This document shows positions 7,988-15,086 of a DNA stretch of 45,428 nt, one piece after another (position 1 is the first letter of the stretch; every line of letters begins with the position of its first letter). The DNA lies in NCBI GenBank assembly GCA_947474365.1, contig CANJIU010000084.1:1-45428 (forward strand), in the 5' to 3' direction. A program made the translations under genes and the position numbers. The stretch is from Opitutia bacterium (GTDB taxonomy: Bacteria; Verrucomicrobiota; Verrucomicrobiia; Opitutales; Opitutaceae). The notes below the pieces were generated by a model. That model ran no database searches. It worked only from the letters and a program-made list of their open reading frames with translations, and had not been told where the DNA came from.

Positions 7988-8374
7988 ATGATTGATCCGA
8001 TCTTCCAAACCGACAACTACCAGTTGGCGCGGAAGCTTCTCGATGCCTCCGTGCTCCGGCAGGAGGCGATCGCAACCAATGTCGCTAACATTGAGACGCC
8101 GGGATTTCGCCGGCTCGATGTTGCGCCTGATTTTGCGATGCAGCTCAAGTCCCGCATGGCGGCCGGAGATCTGGGGCGGACCTCCGACACGCTCCAGCCG
8201 CATCTCACGGAAGACCCGACTGCGCGCAGCATCCGACCCGACGGCAACACCGTCGAGATTGAGCGGGAACTCCTCGTGATGAATCGCAACGTCGTCGAGC
8301 ACGATTTCCTCACCGAGATTGTCTCGAACAACCTCAAGCAGCTGAAACTGGCCATTACCGGCCGCAGTGCCTGA
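7988..8374 (+). CDS. flgB: Flagellar proximal rod protein FlgB
   Basis: FlgB is one of the periplasmic rod subunits linking the MS ring to the distal rod. The 128-residue protein has the N-terminal bb_rod motif (RQEAIATNVANIETPGFRR, about 24-42) and a C-terminal helix ending in LKQLKLAITGRSA that polymerises with other axial proteins. It begins the 19-gene block flgB to fliR. The start at 7988 is fixed by the rod motif, since later start codons would delete it. It lies 11 nt after the sigma-54 -12 element, so its mRNA would carry essentially no leader. Confidence 0.95.
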   Translation: MIDPIFQTDNYQLARKLLDASVLRQEAIATNVANIETPGFRRLDVAPDFAMQLKSRMAAGDLGRTSDTLQPHLTEDPTARSIRPDGNTVEIERELLVMNRNVVEHDFLTEIVSNNLKQLKLAITGRSA

Positions 8375-8432
8375 ACCGCTCCGCGCCCCCCGCGTTCCGA
8401 AGACCTGGCCCGACTCTCAACCTGCACCCCGT

Positions 8433-8852
8433 ATGAATCTCATCTCCGCCATCGACGTCACCGCAGGAGCGCTCAATGCCAACAAGACCCGGCTCGACAT
8501 TGTTGCGCAAAACATCGCCAACGCCCAGACCACCCGTGGACCGAACGGCTCGGCGTATCAGCGCCAGGTCGTTTCGTTCGAAACCGAGGTCTTGCGCCGC
8601 GGCGGGTTTGGCGGCGCGGCCCTCCAGACGGTGCGGGTGGGGACCATTTCCACCGACCGCACTCCGGGCCAGCAGGTCCACAATCCGCAGCATCCCGACG
8701 CCGGTCCGGACGGGCAGGTGATGATGCCAAACGTCAATCTTTCCTACGAAATGGTCGATCTCATCACGGCTTCCCGCGCCTACGAAGCCAATCTTTCGGT
8801 CGTGAAGAACGCCCGGCAGATGGCAATGAAGGCGCTGGAAATCGGCAAGTAA
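8433..8852 (+). CDS. flgC: Flagellar proximal rod protein FlgC
   Basis: FlgC is a second proximal rod subunit, exported by the flagellar type III system. The 139-residue form starting MNLISAID has the N-terminal rod motif (VAQNIANAQTTRGPNG, about 26-41, with an insertion typical of FlgC) and the C-terminal axial motif (NLSYEMVDLITASRAYEANL, about 104-123). A start 22 codons upstream that overlaps flgB is open but adds only a Pro/Arg-rich stretch without conservation. It lies 58 bp after flgB and 51 bp before fliE. Confidence 0.95.
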   Translation: MNLISAIDVTAGALNANKTRLDIVAQNIANAQTTRGPNGSAYQRQVVSFETEVLRRGGFGGAALQTVRVGTISTDRTPGQQVHNPQHPDAGPDGQVMMPNVNLSYEMVDLITASRAYEANLSVVKNARQMAMKALEIGK

Positions 8853-8903
8853 GTAAGCGGCTGAAACATTCGGTTACTCCCTCTCCCTGCCCATCGTCCC
8901 CCC

Positions 8904-9236
8904 ATGTCACCCCTCGGCTCCGTCAGTCCGCTTCATCCCTCAGCGCTCAGCCGGCTCGATGCGCCGTTGCCCAAGATCGGTCTGCCTCAGGGCGTACCCG
9001 GGGGCGTGGGCCGGAACGAAGGGTTTGGCAACATGCTCGACGGTCTCGTTGCGACGGTGGACGCCAAGCAGGCCGTCGCGCAGGCGACGACTCGGCAGGT
9101 TCTGCTCGGAGAGTCGGACCAGCTGCATCAAAGCGTCATCGCGATGCAGGAGGCATCGGTTGCTTTTTCAATGATGGTCGAAGTCCGGAACAAGCTCGTC
9201 GAGTCCTACCAGGAATTGATGCGCATGCAGGTGTGA
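8904..9236 (+). CDS. fliE: Flagellar rod-MS ring adaptor FliE
   Basis: FliE joins the rod to the MS ring and is an early export substrate. The 110-residue protein has a variable Pro/Gly-rich first 40 residues followed by two helices; the second (about 75-110, VIAMQEASVAFSMMVEVRNKLVESYQELMRMQ) is the conserved FliE core, here described by its ends only in pattern: AMQEA at the start and ELMRMQ at the end. Length is normal. The gene sits between flgC and fliF as in most fla operons. Confidence 0.93.
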   Translation: MSPLGSVSPLHPSALSRLDAPLPKIGLPQGVPGGVGRNEGFGNMLDGLVATVDAKQAVAQATTRQVLLGESDQLHQSVIAMQEASVAFSMMVEVRNKLVESYQELMRMQV

Positions 9237-9279
9237 GGCTCCCGTCTCCCGCCCAGGAAAATCTGCCACCCGCCGCCCA

Positions 9280-10908
9280 ATGAAGAATTTCACCCAGTCA
9301 CTCCTCGATCTCTGGAAACAACTCGGCCTCAACCAGCGCGTTTCGCTGGTGGTCGCGGCCTTGGCCGTGGTCGGCGGGTTGTTTGGCGTCGTGGTCTGGT
9401 CGCAGCGTCCGGATTACCAGCTGCTCTACGCCCGGATGGGTGACAAGGACGCCGCGGCGGTCATCAGTCATCTGCAGACTCAGAACATTCCCCATCAGGT
9501 CACCGCCGGTGGGACCGCCGTGCAGGTTCCCGCCAATATGGTGCACAAGATCCGCATGGATCTTGCGGGCAAAGGGGTGCCGAGCGGTGATGGCGTCGGG
9601 TTTGAAATTTTTGACAAAGGCCAGTTTGGCCTCTCCGATTTTGTCCAGCGCACGAACTACCTGAGGGCGGTGCAGGGCGAACTCGCCCGCACGATCACGC
9701 AGTTGGCCGGCGTGCGGGCGGCGCGCGTGATGATCGTCCAGCCGGAGAACCGACTCCTCGTGACCGAGCAGGGCGTGAAATCGACGGCTTCGGTCTTCGT
9801 CGATGTGGGCGGGGGCCGTCTTGAGTCTGATCAGGTCAACGCCATTCGTCATCTGGTCGCCAATGCCGTGCAAGGCCTGACGCCTGATCAGGTGGCGGTC
9901 GTCGACAACCGCGGCCGCACCCTTTCCGAGGAATTGAAGCAGGATCCGACACTCGGCACCGCCTCCTCGCAGATGCGCTACCGCCAGCAGGTCGAGGACT
10001 ACCTCGCCAAGAAGGTTGAAACCATGCTCGCCGCCGTGATCGGGCCGGGCAACGCCGTCGTCCGTGTCTCGGCCGAGATCGAAACCGAGGCAACTACGCT
10101 CACCTCGGAAAAATACGATCCGGACGGGCAGGTACTCCGTTCGCAGACGCAGACCGACGACACGACCAACACCACCGAGGCCCGCGCCGGCGGCGGTGCG
10201 GCCGGAGTCAGTGCGAATGTGCCCGAAAAGAGCGCCGGTGCGCCGGATGCGGCGCGCCCGACTTCGACTTCCGAACAGACGCGGAAGAATCGGACGACAA
10301 CCTACGAAATCAACCGTACGACCGTCAGCACCACGCGCAATCCGGGCACGGTCAAGAATGTGAGTGCGGCGGTTTTCATCACTCCCCGCACGCTGGTTGC
10401 GGCACCCACGATCGGCGCAGACGGAAAGCCCTTGCCCGCTGCGGCGCCGACGATCCAGAAGCGTTCGGCCCAGGAGATGGACGCGCTCCGCCAGATCGTG
10501 ATCAATGCACTCGGACTAAAGCCGGCTGCGGGACAGGCACTTGATACTTTGGTCTCACTCCAGGAGACCGAATTCCGGCCGGGCGAGTTGGGGCCGATCC
10601 AACTGCAGGCGGTGGGCGGCGAGACGCAGATGCAGACGTACTTTGAAATGGCGAGCCGCTGGGTGGCGGTGGTGGGTGCGGCAATCGTGTTGCTCGTGTT
10701 CCTGCGCTTGCTGAAGCAGCAAAAACCGGAGGCGGTGCCGATCGAGGTTCTGTCGCTCTCGCCGGAAAATGCGGCCCGCGCGCTGCCGAATTCGGGCAAC
10801 ATCACCCCAGAATTGCTCAATGATCTCATCCGGCAAAAGCCTGCCAACATCGGCATCGCCCTGCGCGACTGGGTTTCTGCCGGCAATGCGCCGGCCGGAA
10901 AGAACTGA
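9280..10908 (+). CDS. fliF: Flagellar MS-ring protein FliF
   Basis: FliF builds the inner-membrane MS ring that holds the export gate and the C ring. The 542-residue protein has a first transmembrane helix (about 22-41), the YscJ/FliF ring-building domains (about 48-230, including GVGFEIFDKGQFG and NYLRAVQGELART), a long acidic/Thr-rich periplasmic beta-collar region (about 270-360), a second transmembrane helix (about 460-477) and a cytoplasmic tail for FliG binding. The Thr/Ala/Gly-rich insert around residue 300 looks like the usual variable collar. The fliG gene follows after 20 bp. Confidence 0.97.
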   Translation: MKNFTQSLLDLWKQLGLNQRVSLVVAALAVVGGLFGVVVWSQRPDYQLLYARMGDKDAAAVISHLQTQNIPHQVTAGGTAVQVPANMVHKIRMDLAGKGVPSGDGVGFEIFDKGQFGLSDFVQRTNYLRAVQGELARTITQLAGVRAARVMIVQPENRLLVTEQGVKSTASVFVDVGGGRLESDQVNAIRHLVANAVQGLTPDQVAVVDNRGRTLSEELKQDPTLGTASSQMRYRQQVEDYLAKKVETMLAAVIGPGNAVVRVSAEIETEATTLTSEKYDPDGQVLRSQTQTDDTTNTTEARAGGGAAGVSANVPEKSAGAPDAARPTSTSEQTRKNRTTTYEINRTTVSTTRNPGTVKNVSAAVFITPRTLVAAPTIGADGKPLPAAAPTIQKRSAQEMDALRQIVINALGLKPAAGQALDTLVSLQETEFRPGELGPIQLQAVGGETQMQTYFEMASRWVAVVGAAIVLLVFLRLLKQQKPEAVPIEVLSLSPENAARALPNSGNITPELLNDLIRQKPANIGIALRDWVSAGNAPAGKN

Positions 10909-10928
10909 ACGTTGAAACCGGCCCACCC

Positions 10929-11951
10929 ATGACCCAGACCGAGTACGACAAATATTCCCGGCAGCAGAAGCTGGCGATTTTTCTGATCGTAATCGGTCCG
11001 GAGGCGGCCGCCGGCGTCCTGCGTCATTTCGACGACACCGAGATCGAACAGATCTGCCGGGAGATGTCCTCTTTTCCGTCCGTTTCGGCCGAGGTCCAGC
11101 AGCTCTCGCTCGATGAGTTTTCCGAGTTGGTGGTGAAGAGCGCAGGCTCCGCCCTGGGCGGTCTCGGTTATGCGCAGCGCACTCTGGAGATCGCCAAGGG
11201 GGACTACAAGGCCTCGTCAATTGTCGGTCGGATCGGTCCGGTCGTTGGCACTTCGGTCGATGTGATCAAGGAGATCTCGGAAATGGAGGGTCGGCAGATT
11301 TTCAACCTCGTGAAACACGAGCAGCCCCAGACAATTTCATTTCTCCTGTCCTATCTCGACAGCGCCAAGTCCGCCGAGGTTTTCGCCCTTCTCGGGCCCG
11401 ACCTGCGCGAGGATGTCATCGAACGCCTCGGCACGATCGAGAGCACTTCGCTCGAACTTGTAAGCAAGATCGCCCGGAGCCTCGGAAAGCACTATGACAA
11501 CAAGACACGTCCGGCTTTCCACCGGAGCGGGGGAGTGCGGGCGGTGGCGGATTTGCTCAATCAAATCGACAAGGAGATGGGCAAGAACCTGCTTGCCCGT
11601 CTCGAAGAGAGAAATGCGAACCTCAGCGCCGCGATTCGCAAGAAGCTCTTCAGCTTCGAGGATATCAACCGGCTGCAGCCGGCGGACTTGCAGCGGGTGC
11701 TGCGCGAAGTCGATTCGTCGAATCTCGCCATCGCGATGAAATCGGCCAGCGAAACGCTGCGCGGAAAGATTTATGGCGCGATTTCGAAACGGGCCGCCGA
11801 AAGCCTGAAAGAGGAGCTCGAGATGCTCGGACCGGTTCGGCTCAAGGATGTCGAGACCGCGCAGGACGCAATCATCCAGGTCGTGCGCCGGCTCGAAGAA
11901 GAGGGACAGATCACGCTCGAGTCGGACAACGCCCAGAGTGTCGTGGCATAA
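10929..11951 (+). CDS. fliG: Flagellar motor switch protein FliG
   Basis: FliG is the C-ring subunit that meets the MotA stator and converts ion flow into torque. The 340-residue protein contains the N-terminal FliF-binding domain (RQQKLAIFLIVIG, about 10-22), the middle domain with the EHPQ-like motif (KHEQPQTISFLLS, about 122-134) and the C-terminal torque domain (LRGKIYGAISKRAAESL, about 278-294, then ELEMLGPVRLKDVE). It ends in the standard RLEEEGQI tail. Only 2 bp separate it from fliH, implying coupled translation. Confidence 0.97.
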   Translation: MTQTEYDKYSRQQKLAIFLIVIGPEAAAGVLRHFDDTEIEQICREMSSFPSVSAEVQQLSLDEFSELVVKSAGSALGGLGYAQRTLEIAKGDYKASSIVGRIGPVVGTSVDVIKEISEMEGRQIFNLVKHEQPQTISFLLSYLDSAKSAEVFALLGPDLREDVIERLGTIESTSLELVSKIARSLGKHYDNKTRPAFHRSGGVRAVADLLNQIDKEMGKNLLARLEERNANLSAAIRKKLFSFEDINRLQPADLQRVLREVDSSNLAIAMKSASETLRGKIYGAISKRAAESLKEELEMLGPVRLKDVETAQDAIIQVVRRLEEEGQITLESDNAQSVVA

Positions 11952-11953
11952 AA

Positions 11954-12535
11954 ATGGCCTTTGCAAAACTCATCGCCTTTGACCGCCCGCTTTCCGGCGT
12001 CTCGACGCCCGGCCAGAACGGCCGGTTTTGCTCGGAATCAGAGCTGGCAGAGCGCGAGGAGGCCGCCTACCGGCGTGGCGTCGATGCCGCGCGCGCACTG
12101 GCGGACCAGCAAATGGTCGAGTTCCGGGCCGACGTGGAGCACCTGGGCGACGGGGTCTTCAAGAAACTCTCCGGCCTCGAGCCCGCCATGGTCGCGCAAC
12201 TGCGCGACACCTTGCCCGCGCTTGCACTCGACATTGCCCGCCGGTTACTGGCTGGCTATGAACCGCCCGCCGAAGTCGTTTCGCGGGTGTGCGAGGAAGC
12301 GTTGAATGGCATGTTGCCGGAACGCGAGAATCTCGAACTCGCCGTGGCCCCGCGTGACGCGGCGCTCTTGGAGAAACTCAATCCGACCTGGCTGCATCGT
12401 TTCCCCGGCCTGCGCATCCAGTCGGAGAAAACGCTGGCCCCGGGTGATTGTCAGGTCCGGAGCCGCTTCGGTCTCTCCGACGCGCGGCTGCAGACGAAGC
12501 TAAAGGCCCTGGAGCATAACCTCGCGCCGGTATGA
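11954..12535 (+). CDS. fliH: Flagellar export ATPase regulator FliH
   Basis: FliH is the peripheral stalk protein that inhibits and positions the FliI ATPase at the C ring. The 193-residue protein has an N-terminal variable segment, a charged helical stretch (about 28-60, EREEAAYRRGVDAARAL) and a V-type ATPase E-subunit-like C-terminal domain (about 80-185, ALDIARRLLAGY, then LAPGDCQVRSRFGLSD). Sequence conservation in FliH is low, so identification rests partly on its place between fliG and fliI. A 139-bp spacer, unusually long for this tightly packed operon, separates it from fliI. Confidence 0.88.
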   Translation: MAFAKLIAFDRPLSGVSTPGQNGRFCSESELAEREEAAYRRGVDAARALADQQMVEFRADVEHLGDGVFKKLSGLEPAMVAQLRDTLPALALDIARRLLAGYEPPAEVVSRVCEEALNGMLPERENLELAVAPRDAALLEKLNPTWLHRFPGLRIQSEKTLAPGDCQVRSRFGLSDARLQTKLKALEHNLAPV

Positions 12536-12674
12536 ACCCGAATTTTGTCACACCTCGCTGCGGAGAGTGTCACCTAACGTGTGATACGTTGCCGGTGCTC
12601 TCGGACGCAAACGGTGGTCATCGTGGGACGTGCAACGCGACACGGCGGGAATTGGGCGGCGCGGAGGAGAGCGT

Positions 12675-13997
12675 ATGACCACGAGTGTCGGGCCTCTCGT
12701 CGACGTGTTGCGCTCGCAGGTGCGCCACCTGCCACCCGTGCAGCGCGTCGGGGCGGTGACGGGTGTGGCCGGGCTGATCATTGAGTCAGACGGGCCGAAT
12801 GTCGGATTGGGCGAGCTCTGCCTCGTCCGCTCCAGCCGGAGTGATTTCAACGTGCGCGCCGAAGTGGTCGGATTTCGCGAGCACCGCGTGCTCTTGATGC
12901 CGCTCGGTGAAACCGCCGGCTTGCACGTCGGGTGCGAAGTCGCCGCGAGCGACCGGCCGCCGCTGCCGCGCACGGGTCCGGAAATGCTCGGTCGGGTGCT
13001 GGATGCCCTTGGACGCCCGTTTGACGGACTGGGGATGCTGCCGGTTGAACGCAGCATGCCGCAGAGCGGGATCCCGCCCCATCCCCTGCGCCGCCAGCGG
13101 ATCAAAACTCCGTTCCAGACGGGGGTGCGTGCGATCGATGCGTTTGTTCCCCTCGGTCGGGGGCAGCGGGTCGGCCTTTTCGCCGGCTCCGGCGTCGGCA
13201 AGTCGACGTTGATGGGCATGATCGCGCGGGCTTCGGAGGCGGACGTTGTGGTGATCGCGCTCGTTGGTGAACGCGGACGCGAGGTCCGGGAATTCATTGA
13301 GAAAGATCTGGGCCCCGAAGGCCTGAAGCGGGCGGTCGTGGTGGTCGCGACCTCGGATACGCCGGCGCCGCTCCGCCTGCGGGCGGCTTACACCGCGACA
13401 TCGATCGCGGAGGCCTGGCGCGACACGGGACGGAATGTGCTCTTCATGATGGATTCTGTGACTCGGTTTGCGATGGCGCAGCGCGAGATCGGACTCGCCA
13501 TCGGAGAGCCGCCGGCGACCCGGGGATACACCCCGTCGGTGTTTGCGATGTTGCCCAGGCTGCTGGAACGCGCCGGCTCCGGCGAACAGGGCGCGATTAC
13601 GGCGCTTTATACGGTGCTGGTCGAGGGCGATGACATGAATGAGCCGGTGGCGGATGCGGTCCGTGGCATCCTGGACGGACACATCGTGCTCTCCCGCCAG
13701 TTGGCTCATTTCAATCATTACCCGGCAATCGACATCCTCGAGAGTGTGAGCCGGTTGACGCGCGATGTCTGCGTTCCCGACGAGGTCACGCTGGCGGGGC
13801 GGGCGCGGGAACATCTGGCGATGTACCGGAAGAACGAGGACCTCGTGTCGATCGGTGCCTACACCAAGGGTTCGAATCCTGCGCTCGATCACGCGATCGC
13901 GCTGCACGATCCGTTGCGAAACTTTCTTCGTCAGCAGACGCACGAGCACACCGCGCGTGCGCAAACGTTCGCCAACCTCAAAAAAATCCTCACATGA
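12675..13997 (+). CDS. fliI: Flagellum-specific export ATPase FliI
   Basis: FliI hydrolyses ATP to help load and unfold flagellar type III export substrates. The 440-residue protein is an F1-beta-like ATPase with a beta-barrel N-terminal domain (about 20-95), the Walker A motif AGSGVGKST (Lys176), the Walker B strand NVLFMMDSVTRFA and the GLAIGEPPATRGY loop. The ATG at 12675 was preferred over an in-frame GTG 15 codons earlier because GGAGGAG lies 5 nt upstream of it. The stop overlaps fliJ by ATGA. All catalytic motifs are intact. Confidence 0.97.
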   Translation: MTTSVGPLVDVLRSQVRHLPPVQRVGAVTGVAGLIIESDGPNVGLGELCLVRSSRSDFNVRAEVVGFREHRVLLMPLGETAGLHVGCEVAASDRPPLPRTGPEMLGRVLDALGRPFDGLGMLPVERSMPQSGIPPHPLRRQRIKTPFQTGVRAIDAFVPLGRGQRVGLFAGSGVGKSTLMGMIARASEADVVVIALVGERGREVREFIEKDLGPEGLKRAVVVVATSDTPAPLRLRAAYTATSIAEAWRDTGRNVLFMMDSVTRFAMAQREIGLAIGEPPATRGYTPSVFAMLPRLLERAGSGEQGAITALYTVLVEGDDMNEPVADAVRGILDGHIVLSRQLAHFNHYPAIDILESVSRLTRDVCVPDEVTLAGRAREHLAMYRKNEDLVSIGAYTKGSNPALDHAIALHDPLRNFLRQQTHEHTARAQTFANLKKILT

Positions 13998-14452
13998 AAC
14001 GATTTCGTTTTCCTCTGCGGCCAGTGGCGGTGTTGCGGGCGCATCACGAGATGCGGGCCCGGGAGGCGTTTGGAACATCGGTACACGCCTACGTCCGGGC
14101 AGAGGAGGAACTCGCCACGACCCGCGCCCGGGTGGCCGCGTTGGAGGCGGAGCTGTTTGCGGGAAGACGGGAGCGGTTTTCGGCGGCCGATGAGGCCCAC
14201 GCCCTGGCGGCGTATCGGCGGGAGTGCGACGTGGAAGGCGGGGCGGAACGGGCGATGATTGCGGCGCGGGCCGCGATGGAGCAGCGGAGAATCGAATTCC
14301 TTGAAGCCCATCGGCGGGTTGAAGTCGTGCGCCGTCTTGAGGAAAAAGCCCGCAGCGCACATCGCCTCGCCAATCAGAAGGAGGAACAGGCCGAGTTCGA
14401 TGACCGGGCCGGCCGCCGGTTCGCGGTGCGTCAGCCCCTCTTCTCCTCATGA
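13994..14452 (+). CDS. fliJ: Flagellar export chaperone FliJ
   Basis: FliJ is the coiled-coil stalk inside the FliI hexamer that links it to FlhA. The 152-residue protein is almost entirely charged helix (Ala/Glu/Arg-rich, heptad-like, about 20-140) after the family opening FRFPLRPVAVLR (about 4-15). Sequence similarity among FliJ proteins is low, so the call relies on length, helix content, the opening motif and location. It is translationally coupled on both sides: 4-bp overlaps with fliI and with the following motE-like gene. Confidence 0.88.
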   Translation: MKRFRFPLRPVAVLRAHHEMRAREAFGTSVHAYVRAEEELATTRARVAALEAELFAGRRERFSAADEAHALAAYRRECDVEGGAERAMIAARAAMEQRRIEFLEAHRRVEVVRRLEEKARSAHRLANQKEEQAEFDDRAGRRFAVRQPLFSS

Positions 14453-15066
14453 TCGCAAAAATCAAGAACCCCGTCGTCCTGGGGGTCTTCAGTGTGCTGG
14501 TGAGTGTCGGCCTGGGGGTCAGCGCCTGCTGGCGGACGCTGAGTGTCATGCTGGCGCGGTCAGTGGTGGTGGCGCCAAAGCCAGAGGTTGAGGAGCTGAA
14601 ACAGAAAGGATGGGATTTTTGGACAATCGAAATCGACAACCTCTCCAATGAGTTGAAGGAGGAACGGGCGCGGCTCCGGAAAAAATCCGACTCGCTCGAC
14701 CAGCGCGAAGCGCGGCTTGCCGCAGAGGAGAAGGAGTTTGTCCGTTTGCGCGCGGATGTCGACACGCTCCGCAAACAGATTGGCGAGAAGGTGGTGGAAA
14801 TTGGGGCGGACGAAGCCAAGAACATCCGCTCCCTGGCCCAGACCTATGCCAACCTCACGCCCCGCGGAGCTGTGGCGATCTTTCGCGAGCTTGATGACGG
14901 CACGGCGGTAAAAATCCTCGCGCTCATGAAACCTGACATCGTCGGCGCAATCTTTGAGGAGATGAGCCACACCGGAGGACCGGAAGCGCCGCTCGCCCGC
15001 CGGGCCGCCCTGCTTTCCGAAAAACTCCGGCTCATGAAATCGACCAAGTCCGGCAACGCCTCGTAG
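14449..15066 (+). CDS. MotE/FlbB-like membrane-anchored flagellar protein
   Basis: The 205-residue protein has one N-terminal transmembrane segment (about 10-38), a long coiled coil (about 50-115, Glu/Lys/Arg-rich) and a C-terminal MgtE-N-like domain (about 120-180, RSLAQTYANLTPRGAVAIF then AVKILALMKPDIVGAIFEEM). This is the layout of MotE/FlbB proteins, periplasmic factors that help stabilise stators or build the motor periphery in some bacteria (rhizobial MotE, spirochaete FlbB). Its position between fliJ and fliK, with a 4-bp overlap to fliJ, supports a flagellar role. Subfamily cannot be resolved here. Confidence 0.82.
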   Translation: MIAKIKNPVVLGVFSVLVSVGLGVSACWRTLSVMLARSVVVAPKPEVEELKQKGWDFWTIEIDNLSNELKEERARLRKKSDSLDQREARLAAEEKEFVRLRADVDTLRKQIGEKVVEIGADEAKNIRSLAQTYANLTPRGAVAIFRELDDGTAVKILALMKPDIVGAIFEEMSHTGGPEAPLARRAALLSEKLRLMKSTKSGNAS

Positions 15067-15086
15067 TCAACCTTAGCCCCCGCGTC

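Noticed and set aside
7976..8002. TAAA-N16-TCCGATCT near flgB, considered as a sigma-28 promoter
   Set aside because: Spacing is off by one, the -10 box is poor, and it would fall inside the flgB coding start; the overlapping sigma-54 site is far better.
12786..14825. Minus-strand open frame of about 679 codons opposite fliI, fliJ and the motE-like gene
   Set aside because: It opposes conserved coding sequence with intact motifs and has Pro/Arg-rich low-complexity composition; no promoter or ribosome binding site supports it.
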